Origin: Gammaproteobacteria bacterium
GTDB taxonomy: Bacteria; Pseudomonadota; Gammaproteobacteria; JASBUN01
Reading direction: 5' to 3'
Length of the DNA: 64,000 bases
Assembly (NCBI GenBank): GCA_030147845.1
Contig: JASBUN010000046.1
Span: 128,430-192,429 of the forward strand
Under the pieces are notes generated by a model, which saw only the letters and a program-made list of their open reading frames with translations, ran no database searches and was not told the origin of the DNA. A program made the position numbers and the translations under genes. This document shows, one piece after another, positions 18,040 through 26,329 of this stretch (the stretch's first letter is position 1; each line of letters starts with the position of its first letter).

Positions 18040-20421
18040 ATGGGTTTGTTGGATCGTTACAAGACAACTAAGGCGATAGATACCATTCTTTCGGCCGCCT
18101 CAGCCTCGTCACCGGACGCCGTGCAAGCTGCGCTCAAACTCAAACAAATCGGCCCCAGCGCGATTCCACAACTCATTCGCTCGCTCGAGGGCGCCGCCAA
18201 TCCCGCCGGTATCGAGAGCCTGTTGGTCGGCTTCGTCAGTAGCGCTACATTGGCGCCTTTTTTCGAAGGACTATCACATCCCGACCATCGCGTCGTCGAC
18301 AGCATTACGCGGGTGCTGTGCCAATCGGCGCACTTCGATCCAAACCGCTTGATGGATCTATTCGTCGAACCCGATATCTCAAAAACGGCGTTGGGACGAA
18401 TCATGTTGACGCACCTTGGCCGCGTAAGCCACAAAGAGTTGGTCGGCCTGCTCGGCAAAGTGTCGTCCAGCACGCGCCCGATCGTCTATCAGTTGCTCGA
18501 CAAATCGCTCACCGAGCGTGACGTCACATTGGTCGTCCATCGGGCTAAAATCGCCGATCCGGGCGTGCGCGCACGCCTGGCAGGCATGCTCGGGCGTTTC
18601 AGTACGCCTGAATCGCGCACGGCGCTGGTTGATATGCTCGGCGACAGTCACAAAAACGTACGCCAAGCCGCTCTCGACGGCCTGGGACAGCTTACGATTC
18701 CGGTTCCCGCCAAAGTCGTGGTCAACCTTTTGCGCGACCCCGATTTGACCGTACAAAACAAGGCCATCGAAGCACTGGTAAAAATCCAAGATGCCGCCAC
18801 CATTCAGTATCTCATCGAGATATTGCAAGACGATTCCGAATATGTACGCCGCGCGGCGGTCGAGGTACTGAATGAAATCGTAGACCAGCGCGCCATCAAG
18901 GATCTGCTGGTGGCGCTGCGCGACAAAGACTGGTGGGTACGCGTACGAGCAGCCGATGCACTGGGAAAGATTGGTGGCCCGAAATTGGTGGAGGCGGTGC
19001 TAACCCTGATCCGCGATGAAGACGAATTTCTGCGCCGTACAGCCGTCGAAATTCTCAACAACAGCCGCGATGAACGCGCCATCGCCTATCTACTGCAAGC
19101 ACTCGGCGACGACGACTGGTGGGTACGGGAACGGTCGGCGGATGCCATCATCGCCATGGGTGGCGATGATGTAGTGGACGCCCTGCGCGCCATGTTGGGC
19201 GGCGAAACCAAGTCGACCGAAATGGTCATACGTACACTCGCGAGCTTAGGCGACAAAGCGTCAGTTGACGCCATCGTGCCATTTCTCAGCAGCACGGACG
19301 AGGCGATCCGGCGCGAGGCGATCCAAGCGCTCGACAAACTAACCGACAACGAACACTCTTCGCTCGTACAAGCAGCAATGACGCAGCTAATCGCGGTAAG
19401 TTCCGAGAATGAACGCACCATCATCCAGAAATCACTCAACTCGATCAGTACGCGCACCAGCGCTAGCAACCAGCAACCAACGCCCGGTGACGCCGGCGCG
19501 AAAGGTGCAGACGAAGCACCAATGATCGATCTATCGCCTCAGACCACCGGAACCAATGCGCGCAACCGCCGCATCGACGTGACGGCGATGAAAGCCGGGA
19601 CCATTGTCGCCGATCGCTTCAAAATTATACGTAAGGTGGGTAAAGGCGGTTTTGGGGAAGTATTCCTGGCCGAGGATATGGTGGTCAAGGATCAGATGAT
19701 TCTAAAATTTCTGCATTCTCGCTTGTCGGAGGATCAGAACATGATTCAACGATTCATCCAGGAGCTGCGTTACGCACGCAAAGTCACGCACGAGAATGTC
19801 ATTCGCATCTATGAATTCATAACCTTTGGCAACCTTTTCGCCATTTCCATGGAATATTTCCCCGGTCATTCGTTGGCCGATGAATTAGCTGCGCACAAGG
19901 CGCTTGCCACCAAACGCGGGCTCAAGTTAATCCTGGGCATGTGTAACGGCATGGCCGCTGCACAGGCCGTGAATGTCGTTCACCGCGACCTCAAACCGGC
20001 CAATATACTGGTCGGTGACGGTGATGCGGTCAAGATCGTCGACTATGGACTGGCGGCAGCCGCAACCAACACCGATGCGACGCTGACCAAAACCGGTCTT
20101 CTCATCGGCACGCCCACGTACATGTCTCCGGAACGCGCGCGTGGAAAACCCACCGACTCCCGCGCTGACATTTACAGTTTGGGCGTTATCATGTACGAAA
20201 TGTTTACCGGTCGCCCGCCCTACACCGGCAGCGATCCGATGGCCATACTGCTGCAACATGTCGAGGGTGAAGCCGCCCCACCGGATAAAATCAATCCGGA
20301 AATCCCGGAGGCCTTGTCCGGCGTCATTCTAACCGCGATGGCGCTCGACCCGAATCATCGCTACCAAAGCTTCGACGAACTCGGGCGGCAACTGCGGCGA
20401 ATCAATGGAGAGATTTCCTGA
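18040..20421 (+). CDS. HEAT-repeat Ser/Thr protein kinase
   Basis: 793 residues. About residues 15-460 are HEAT/PBS-lyase-type helical repeats (units such as DERAIAYLLQALGDDDWWVR). A polar linker (about 460-515) leads to a Hanks-type kinase: VGKGGFGEVFLAED (Gly loop), MILKFL (ATP Lys), VVHRDLKPANIL (catalytic loop), IVDYGLA (DFG replaced by DYG), GTPTYMSPERARG and DIYSLGVIMYEMFTGRPPY. It ends right after the kinase fold. There is no membrane segment and no PASTA or other sensor domain, so the HEAT part probably docks partners. The stop overlaps the first PilT start by one base (TGATG), indicating translational coupling. Confidence 0.92.
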   Translation: MGLLDRYKTTKAIDTILSAASASSPDAVQAALKLKQIGPSAIPQLIRSLEGAANPAGIESLLVGFVSSATLAPFFEGLSHPDHRVVDSITRVLCQSAHFDPNRLMDLFVEPDISKTALGRIMLTHLGRVSHKELVGLLGKVSSSTRPIVYQLLDKSLTERDVTLVVHRAKIADPGVRARLAGMLGRFSTPESRTALVDMLGDSHKNVRQAALDGLGQLTIPVPAKVVVNLLRDPDLTVQNKAIEALVKIQDAATIQYLIEILQDDSEYVRRAAVEVLNEIVDQRAIKDLLVALRDKDWWVRVRAADALGKIGGPKLVEAVLTLIRDEDEFLRRTAVEILNNSRDERAIAYLLQALGDDDWWVRERSADAIIAMGGDDVVDALRAMLGGETKSTEMVIRTLASLGDKASVDAIVPFLSSTDEAIRREAIQALDKLTDNEHSSLVQAAMTQLIAVSSENERTIIQKSLNSISTRTSASNQQPTPGDAGAKGADEAPMIDLSPQTTGTNARNRRIDVTAMKAGTIVADRFKIIRKVGKGGFGEVFLAEDMVVKDQMILKFLHSRLSEDQNMIQRFIQELRYARKVTHENVIRIYEFITFGNLFAISMEYFPGHSLADELAAHKALATKRGLKLILGMCNGMAAAQAVNVVHRDLKPANILVGDGDAVKIVDYGLAAAATNTDATLTKTGLLIGTPTYMSPERARGKPTDSRADIYSLGVIMYEMFTGRPPYTGSDPMAILLQHVEGEAAPPDKINPEIPEALSGVILTAMALDPNHRYQSFDELGRQLRRINGEIS

Positions 20422-21515
20422 TGCCGCGCATCAACGCCTTTCTGCAGCTGGGACGCGAACAAGGCTGCTCCGATATCCACCTGGCCACCGGCGTACCGCC
20501 ACTGCTACGTAATCTCGGCGAACTGTCGCCGGTGAAGTATCGTGAGTTAAGCTTGGAGGAACTCGAGAATTTGATTTATGAAATCCTAACTCCGGCACAG
20601 CGCGAGCAGTTCGAAGCGGGGGACGATCTCGATTTCTCTTATCAAGACGATGAGGTCGGTCGCTTTCGCGTTAATTTATTTCGCAAAGTAGACGGCATCG
20701 GTGCGACGTTCCGCGTCATCCCACCACGTATCCCCAGTCTCATGGACCTGGGACTCCCACCGATCGTCGCCAACTTACTACTCGTCAACCAGGGGCTAAT
20801 CCTGGTCACCGGCGCCACCGGCACCGGCAAATCGACGACGTTGGCGTCCATGATCAACATGGTAAACAACAGCCGTCGACTGAATATCATCACGCTCGAA
20901 GATCCGATTGAATTCGTGCACCGGAGCAACCAATCGCTTGTCATCCAGCGGGAAGTCGGTGTTCACGTACGCAGCTTCGCCGCCGGCCTGCGCGATGCGC
21001 TACGCGAGGATCCGGACGTTATCCTGGTTGGTGAATTACGCGATCCGGAAACCATTTCGATGGCTATGATGGCTGCGGAAACCGGTCACCTGGTGCTGGG
21101 AACGCTGCACACCACGTCAGCGTCGAAAACGCTTGATCGCATTGTCGACGCCATGCCCAGGGAGCAGAAGAGGCAAGCTTCCAGCTTTCTCGCACAGCAT
21201 CTTCATGGCGTTATCAGTCAAAAACTGGTTCGCAGCTTCGATGGCCAACGGCGGGTTGCCGTAGTCGAGGTATTGGTCAATACGCCGGCCGTCGCCAACC
21301 TCATCATGAATGGAAAAATTCATCAAATACCGTCCATGATCCAGACATCACGCGACAAGGGTATGCAGTTGATCGATCAGGCGTTGCTCGAAGCGGTGCG
21401 CGATAAACGTGTGGACCCAGACGATGCTTACCTGAATGCAATTGACAAGAAATTGTTGCAAGCATACGTCACCAACGCGGAATTGTTACCGCAGATCAAT
21501 CTGTCGGTGACCTAG
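20421..21515 (+). CDS. PilT/PilU-type retraction ATPase, copy 1
   Basis: 364 residues, normal for PilT. The N-terminal PAS-like domain begins MPRINAFLQLGREQGCSDIH. The RecA-like domain has GATGTGKSTTLASM (Walker A), ITLEDPIEFVH (Asp box), LREDPDVILVGELRDPETI (Walker B) and GHLVLGTLHTTSASK (His box). VANLIMNGKIHQIPSMIQT corresponds to the AIRNLIRE region needed for retraction. PilT-type ATPases power pilus disassembly at the inner membrane. No pilin, PilB or PilC gene is in the window. Translationally coupled to the kinase and followed by a paralogue. Confidence 0.92.
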   Translation: MPRINAFLQLGREQGCSDIHLATGVPPLLRNLGELSPVKYRELSLEELENLIYEILTPAQREQFEAGDDLDFSYQDDEVGRFRVNLFRKVDGIGATFRVIPPRIPSLMDLGLPPIVANLLLVNQGLILVTGATGTGKSTTLASMINMVNNSRRLNIITLEDPIEFVHRSNQSLVIQREVGVHVRSFAAGLRDALREDPDVILVGELRDPETISMAMMAAETGHLVLGTLHTTSASKTLDRIVDAMPREQKRQASSFLAQHLHGVISQKLVRSFDGQRRVAVVEVLVNTPAVANLIMNGKIHQIPSMIQTSRDKGMQLIDQALLEAVRDKRVDPDDAYLNAIDKKLLQAYVTNAELLPQINLSVT

Positions 21516-21548
21516 TTGAGAACGCCTAAGAATCGGGAGAGATAAACG

Positions 21549-22661
21549 TTGGCACGTATCGATGCATTCCTGCAGTTGACGGTAGAGCAAGGCGGCTCGG
21601 ACTTGCATCTGGTGTCGGGTAATCCGCCGCGGATTCGGCTCAATGGCGAAATCTATCCGGTCAAATATCGAAACTTGAGCACGGATGAAACCACCACCTT
21701 GCTGCAGGAAATCATGCCTCGGCGGCCCCGGCAAACCTTGGAGCAAACCGGCGGTGTCGATTTCGCCTATGTCGCGCCGGGCTTGGGACGTTTCCGCGTT
21801 AACGTATTTCAACACTTGGACGGCATTGGCGCCGTATTCCGCACCATCCCGGATCACGTCAAATCCCTTGACGAGCTGGCGCTGCCGCCGGTACTCAAAA
21901 CTCTTGCCCGGCAGCGCAAAGGGTTGGTACTGGTTACCGGTCCGACCGGATCGGGCAAATCCACTACCTTGGCGGCGATGATCAAATTCATCAACGGCAG
22001 CCAAAAAGGTCACATCATCACCATCGAAGATCCTATTGAATACATACACGAGCGCCAACAGTGTTTGATCAGCCAACGTGAAGTCGGCACGCATACCGAA
22101 TCGTTTGCCGACGCGTTACGCTCGGCGCTGCGAGAAGATCCGGACGTCATCATGGTGGGCGAAATGCGCGACCTGGAGACGATTCACTTGGCCATCACCG
22201 CCGCCGAAATGGGTATTCTGATTCTTGGGACATTGCATACCAACGGCGCCGCCGCCACAATCGAGCGTATTGCCAATGTATTTCCGGCCGGCGAAGGGGA
22301 ATACATTAAAGCCATGCTGTCCACTTCGTTGTGCGGCATTATAGCCCAGCAACTGATACGGAGGGTGGACGGTAAGGCCCGGGTCGCGGCGCTCGAAATC
22401 ATGATCAACAATGCGGCTGCAGCCAACATTATCCGCGAAGGCAGCACAGATCAACTGGTCAACGTAATTCAAAGCGGCGCCATGCAAGGCATGCAGAGTA
22501 TGGACAATTCTCTGCGCAAGCTGCTGGATGCGAAATTGATTTCGGGCAACGATGCCTACAATTGTGCGCGCACAAAAAGCGATTTTAATCAGTACAGAGA
22601 AACTGAAACGATTCCCGCTAACAGCGGATATATTTCCGCGGATCAATTGCCGGGGACATAA
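21549..22661 (+). CDS. PilT/PilU-type retraction ATPase, copy 2
   Basis: 370 residues, clearly paralogous to copy 1 (both begin with the pattern M-x-R-I-x-AFLQL). The TTG start at 21549 is supported by GGGAGAG shortly upstream and by alignment with copy 1. Motifs: GPTGSGKSTTLAAMI, ITIEDPIEYIHE, LREDPDVIMVGEMRDLETI, GILILGTLHTNGAA and AAANIIREGSTDQLVNVIQS. The C-terminus differs from copy 1, as PilU differs from PilT. Accessory PilU-like ATPases need a PilT partner, so a two-motor pair is plausible. Lies 33 bp after copy 1. Confidence 0.9.
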   Translation: MARIDAFLQLTVEQGGSDLHLVSGNPPRIRLNGEIYPVKYRNLSTDETTTLLQEIMPRRPRQTLEQTGGVDFAYVAPGLGRFRVNVFQHLDGIGAVFRTIPDHVKSLDELALPPVLKTLARQRKGLVLVTGPTGSGKSTTLAAMIKFINGSQKGHIITIEDPIEYIHERQQCLISQREVGTHTESFADALRSALREDPDVIMVGEMRDLETIHLAITAAEMGILILGTLHTNGAAATIERIANVFPAGEGEYIKAMLSTSLCGIIAQQLIRRVDGKARVAALEIMINNAAAANIIREGSTDQLVNVIQSGAMQGMQSMDNSLRKLLDAKLISGNDAYNCARTKSDFNQYRETETIPANSGYISADQLPGT

Positions 22662-22723
22662 GATTGGGCGCCGCTTAAACAGCGTGTGGAAGACGAAAGT
22701 CTTGGGGCGATGGAGAAAAATAT

Positions 22724-23395
22724 ATGACCGCAAAGTTAATTCTTAGCCTTGATGGGGCGATACTGCGCGAATACACCGTCAGCAAAGATAGCATCAGCAT
22801 CGGCCGCAAACACGGCAACGATATTCAGTTGAATGACATGACCGTAAGTGGACGCCATGCCCTGATATCCACGCTGGTAGGCAACACCTACGTCGAAGAT
22901 CTCGGCAGCACCAATGGCACACTCCTGAACGGCAAACGAGTACGCAAACTAATCCTCAAGCACGGTGATATCGTGCAAGTCGGCACGCACCAGTTCACCT
23001 TTTTCTGCGAGGACAAAGCCGCTTACGAACCGACCATGTTCATCAAGGCCGAGATTGCCGAGACGCAACTACTACCCAATACCGGCGACGTCGACGATGA
23101 GGTGCGCGGCATGCCGTTAGCCGGAATCCGTGTACTCAATGGCCCTATGGCCAAGACCGTGCTGGAACTGCGCAAGCCGTTCAATACCCTGGGCTACAAG
23201 GGCATAAAAATGGCCATGATTACGCGTACCAATACCGGCTACACGATCTTTTCGATCAAGGGTAAAAAGGGTCGCCGAGCCACCGATACGCCGCTGGTCA
23301 ACGGCAAAGCCATCAACCAGGACGATCGAAAACTGCAGGATCACGACCTGATTGAGTTGGCCGGCTTTCAGATGGAGTTCTTCATCATCCGCTGA
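22724..23395 (+). CDS. FHA-domain phosphothreonine-binding protein
   Basis: 223 residues, cytosolic. Residues about 20-95 form a canonical FHA fold: ISIGRKHGNDIQLND, VSGRHALIS and EDLGSTNGTLLNGKRV, keeping the Arg, Ser, His and Asn that grip phosphothreonine. The C-terminal half (about 125-220) ends DTPLVNGKAINQDDRKLQDHD and IELAGFQMEFF, which looks like a second, degenerate FHA unit without the GR and SxxH residues. It sits 62 bp after PilT copy 2, and the likely phospho-source is the HEAT-kinase. Confidence 0.92.
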   Translation: MTAKLILSLDGAILREYTVSKDSISIGRKHGNDIQLNDMTVSGRHALISTLVGNTYVEDLGSTNGTLLNGKRVRKLILKHGDIVQVGTHQFTFFCEDKAAYEPTMFIKAEIAETQLLPNTGDVDDEVRGMPLAGIRVLNGPMAKTVLELRKPFNTLGYKGIKMAMITRTNTGYTIFSIKGKKGRRATDTPLVNGKAINQDDRKLQDHDLIELAGFQMEFFIIR

Positions 23396-23435
23396 TACGC
23401 CTGTAACGACCGCGAAAACGGTTGCAGCGGCACCT

Positions 23436-23475
23436 GTTAGTCATTATTTAATATATATAAAACAAATAATTATAC
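23436..23475 (+). promoter_or_regulatory. AT-rich tract upstream of the MinD-like gene
   Basis: A short, strongly AT-rich stretch (TTTAATATATATAAAAC core) in the 218-bp gap before 23614. Such tracts often mark promoters or UP elements; a TATATA-type -10 is possible, but I cannot place a convincing -35. It suggests the MinD-like gene has its own promoter. Confidence 0.35.
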
Positions 23476-23613
23476 CTAGCGCACAGACAACACCACTATT
23501 TTCCGGTATGATTTCAAGCGGAGCAAGTGGGTCCTGCGCGTCGGCCGCATCATGGCCGCGCGGATGGGTTTTGCACGACCGAAACCGTACGATTACAACC
23601 AGTGCCTGTGACG

Positions 23614-25320
23614 ATGGACATGAGCGAACTATTACCTTCGCACGACCACGAGATTGATGGCTATACAGCCGCGCTCGGTGAGCCGGCGCATTCCTCACGT
23701 ATTATCGCTATCACCAGCGGCAAAGGCGGTGTCGGCAAAACCAACGTCACCACCAACCTCGGCATCGCGCTGTCCATGCGTGGCGCCAAGGTCTGTATTT
23801 TCGACGCGGATACTAGCCTCGCCAACATCAACATTCTGCTTGGCCTGACGCCCGAATTCACGCTCCAGCATTTTCTCGAGGGCGAAAAATCGTTGGACGA
23901 AATCGTGCTCGAAGGACCGCGCGGAGTCAGTATCATTCCGGCCGCATCCGGTATAAGCGAATATGCCAACCTGAATCCCGAACTCCGGCAAAAGCTACTT
24001 GGCGCGCTCGAACAGCTGGAACAACGCTACGATTACTTACTGATCGACACCGCTGCGGGCGTAGGTGAGAACGTACTGTCTTTCGTCCAGTCGGCACAGT
24101 ATGCGGTGGTCGTGATTTCTCCCGAACCGACCTCTCTCACCGACGCCTTTGCACTGGTAAAATCGCTAAAACAGCATGATTTCGACCGTCCGACCTATGT
24201 ACTGGTCAACATGGTGTCCAACTTCCATGCCAGCATGGACATCTTCAAGCGTTTCCAAGCGGCGGTGCAAAAGTATCTAAAAACAACTGTACGATATCTT
24301 GGCTACATCACTTTGGACGAAACCGTAATCTCGTCCATCCATTTGCAGCGCCCGGTCATCCTGGCGGAACCCGGCGCACCGGCTAGCCGGTGTTTCCACA
24401 CACTGGCTGACGCCATCCGTAAAAATTTCCGCTTCTCCGGCGCTACCAACAGCCTCAGCGGATTCTGGCGTGAACAAGGCAGCGACGATTCCGATACCGA
24501 TGAAACAATTGAATCGCCGCCGCAGTACGACGCCTATGGCGCTGAGGATATCGAACCCCAAGCCACGGAGTCAGCCGAATTAGAGGCGCCCGCCGAGCCC
24601 GAAACTCCGGCACATGAAACACCGGCCTCACCGCTGGACAGCGCACGGCATTTTATCGAATCCGGCGCCGCGAACGCGGATGAAGCCAGAGAATTTCTCG
24701 GTGCATTGGTCGAGGGCTTTGTACATCGCTTCGAGGAATTTCCGCTGGACATGCGTCGTTCGTCATATCGCGTCCTGGAACTGAAAAATTTCCCGGAAGC
24801 AGAGATTCGCGGCCTCATATCGACGCTGGAATACCTCTATGAAAAACGCCTGCAGCGCCCAGTGCACGACCTCGAAGATACGATAATCAAGTTATTGGCG
24901 GACGTTCATGGCGACGAACAGAAAATTTTAGAACTTCGACACCAGCTGGAGAGTGGCTTCGAGCGTCAATTCGGCAAAAAATTGTTCGACGCCCGTGCCG
25001 TCGTCAATGCCCAGGTGCGCGATGGCGAGTTCAGCCACGATGAATTTACCGAGCTGGTGGAAGAACTAAAGCATTCGTACCAGGAACAGTTCGGGAAACC
25101 CTACGAGGACGAGAAGGACCGCATGCTACATGACCTTCACGACATCGCCATGCGCATGGAGGAACAAGAGAACGGTCTGCGCAGCGGCCTGACGCGACTG
25201 TCACAGTGGTTCAATGAAACAGTCTCGGCGCGTGAAGAATTACTTGATCGCATGGCAGCACCGGGGCGGCAAGCGCGTAGCGTCCCGCCTGGCGACGAAG
25301 GCAACGACTCGACACCGTAA
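23614..25320 (+). CDS. MinD/FlhG-like ATPase with long C-terminal extension
   Basis: 568 residues from ATG 23614; the frame is open to a GTG at 23527, but the intervening residues look non-coding. Residues about 28-290 form a MinD/ParA-type ATPase: ITSGKGGVGKTNVTTNLG (deviant Walker A), CIFDADTSLANINILLGL, YLLIDTAAGVGENVLSF and ISPEPTSLTDAFALVKSL. It is closest by eye to FlhG (YlxH). After this comes an acidic, Pro/Glu-rich linker (about 305-365), then about 200 predominantly helical charged residues (FVHRFEEFPLDMRRSSYR and onward). FlhG is normally about 300 residues, so the extension is distinctive. Probably a polar-positioning ATPase. Confidence 0.88.
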   Translation: MDMSELLPSHDHEIDGYTAALGEPAHSSRIIAITSGKGGVGKTNVTTNLGIALSMRGAKVCIFDADTSLANINILLGLTPEFTLQHFLEGEKSLDEIVLEGPRGVSIIPAASGISEYANLNPELRQKLLGALEQLEQRYDYLLIDTAAGVGENVLSFVQSAQYAVVVISPEPTSLTDAFALVKSLKQHDFDRPTYVLVNMVSNFHASMDIFKRFQAAVQKYLKTTVRYLGYITLDETVISSIHLQRPVILAEPGAPASRCFHTLADAIRKNFRFSGATNSLSGFWREQGSDDSDTDETIESPPQYDAYGAEDIEPQATESAELEAPAEPETPAHETPASPLDSARHFIESGAANADEAREFLGALVEGFVHRFEEFPLDMRRSSYRVLELKNFPEAEIRGLISTLEYLYEKRLQRPVHDLEDTIIKLLADVHGDEQKILELRHQLESGFERQFGKKLFDARAVVNAQVRDGEFSHDEFTELVEELKHSYQEQFGKPYEDEKDRMLHDLHDIAMRMEEQENGLRSGLTRLSQWFNETVSAREELLDRMAAPGRQARSVPPGDEGNDSTP

Positions 25321-25362
25321 AAGCTCCTGTCGCCTGTCGCAGCGCACCAAGAGGCGTGCGCG

Positions 25363-26232
25363 TCAATGGAACAACGCACAAGACGCCAGGTATTTCTGTT
25401 CGGCCACCGCCAAGGTTTGATCCAGCCCCGCCGGAACAATGCCGGCGTGTCTCCAGGCAGCGTCGTCGGGCGGGATCACAGCCATAATCTCACCTAGATC
25501 GAAGGTCATCGCCTGACCGATCCGGCGCGACAGACCGACCACAGCGGCCTCCAGTGCAAAATCGGGCGCAGCCTCCGGCCTCAAGTGATATTCAACTACT
25601 TGCTCGACTAAACCCGGGACTTTCCAAGCGCGCATCAAATACGCGCCGACCGCCGCGTAGTCGAAACCGAGGATATCGCGTTCAGCGTCCGGCAGCGCAC
25701 GATCAGCGTAGCGATGCTGCAGCAGCGCTTCGCGGCATAACTCGGGTATCTTACGGTACATGACCAGGTGGCCGACTTCATGCAGCAACGCGCCCACGTA
25801 GATCGGTTCAGGTTCCCTCTGTTGCTGATATATCCCCAGCGCGTTAGCCAACACCGCGCAGCGCAGGCTGTTGTCCCAGAAAGCGGACATGCTCACCAAC
25901 TCGTTGGGAAGGCCATTGAAGACCTCGATGACGACCGTCGTCAAGACCAAATCGCGCAGCTCGCGCGAGCCAACCAGAGTAACCGCCCGCGACACGCTCG
26001 ACACTTCGGATGGAAAACCAAAAAATGCGCTGTTGGCCAGCTTGAGCAGCCTGGCCGCCATGCCCGGATCTTTCTCGATCGTGCCGGCGACGTCAGCGAC
26101 GGTGTATCGGGCGTTATCCAATAGATCAGTAATGCGAATATAGACTTCGGGAGGCGAGGCCAACTCTACGATGCCCGACACCAGATCCGCAGGTGTAATA
26201 CCGAGATTGTGGCGGGAATTGATCATATTCAC
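25363..26232 (-). CDS. HDOD-domain protein
   Basis: 289 residues, all one HDOD domain: ASPPEVYIRITDLLDNA, EKDPGMAARLLKLANSAFFG, VSSVSRAVTLVGSRELRDLV and ALLHEVGHLVMYR. HDOD is an HD-related fold, usually without hydrolase activity; here the HD pair reads HE. These proteins act as signalling adaptors, often with c-di-GMP or polarity systems. GTG at 26232 is favoured by a GAGGG site seven bases upstream; ATG at 26226 is the alternative. Convergent with the MinD-like gene, 42 bp between stops. Confidence 0.88.
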   Translation of the reverse strand: MNMINSRHNLGITPADLVSGIVELASPPEVYIRITDLLDNARYTVADVAGTIEKDPGMAARLLKLANSAFFGFPSEVSSVSRAVTLVGSRELRDLVLTTVVIEVFNGLPNELVSMSAFWDNSLRCAVLANALGIYQQQREPEPIYVGALLHEVGHLVMYRKIPELCREALLQHRYADRALPDAERDILGFDYAAVGAYLMRAWKVPGLVEQVVEYHLRPEAAPDFALEAAVVGLSRRIGQAMTFDLGEIMAVIPPDDAAWRHAGIVPAGLDQTLAVAEQKYLASCALFH

Positions 26233-26329
26233 GTGTGCGCCCTCGTTACCCGCACCGGGCGCCCTGGCAGCCTGCGGTGTCGATTACCGCCGGTACCGCA
26301 TGCGCATATGCTGAAATGACAGGATACGG

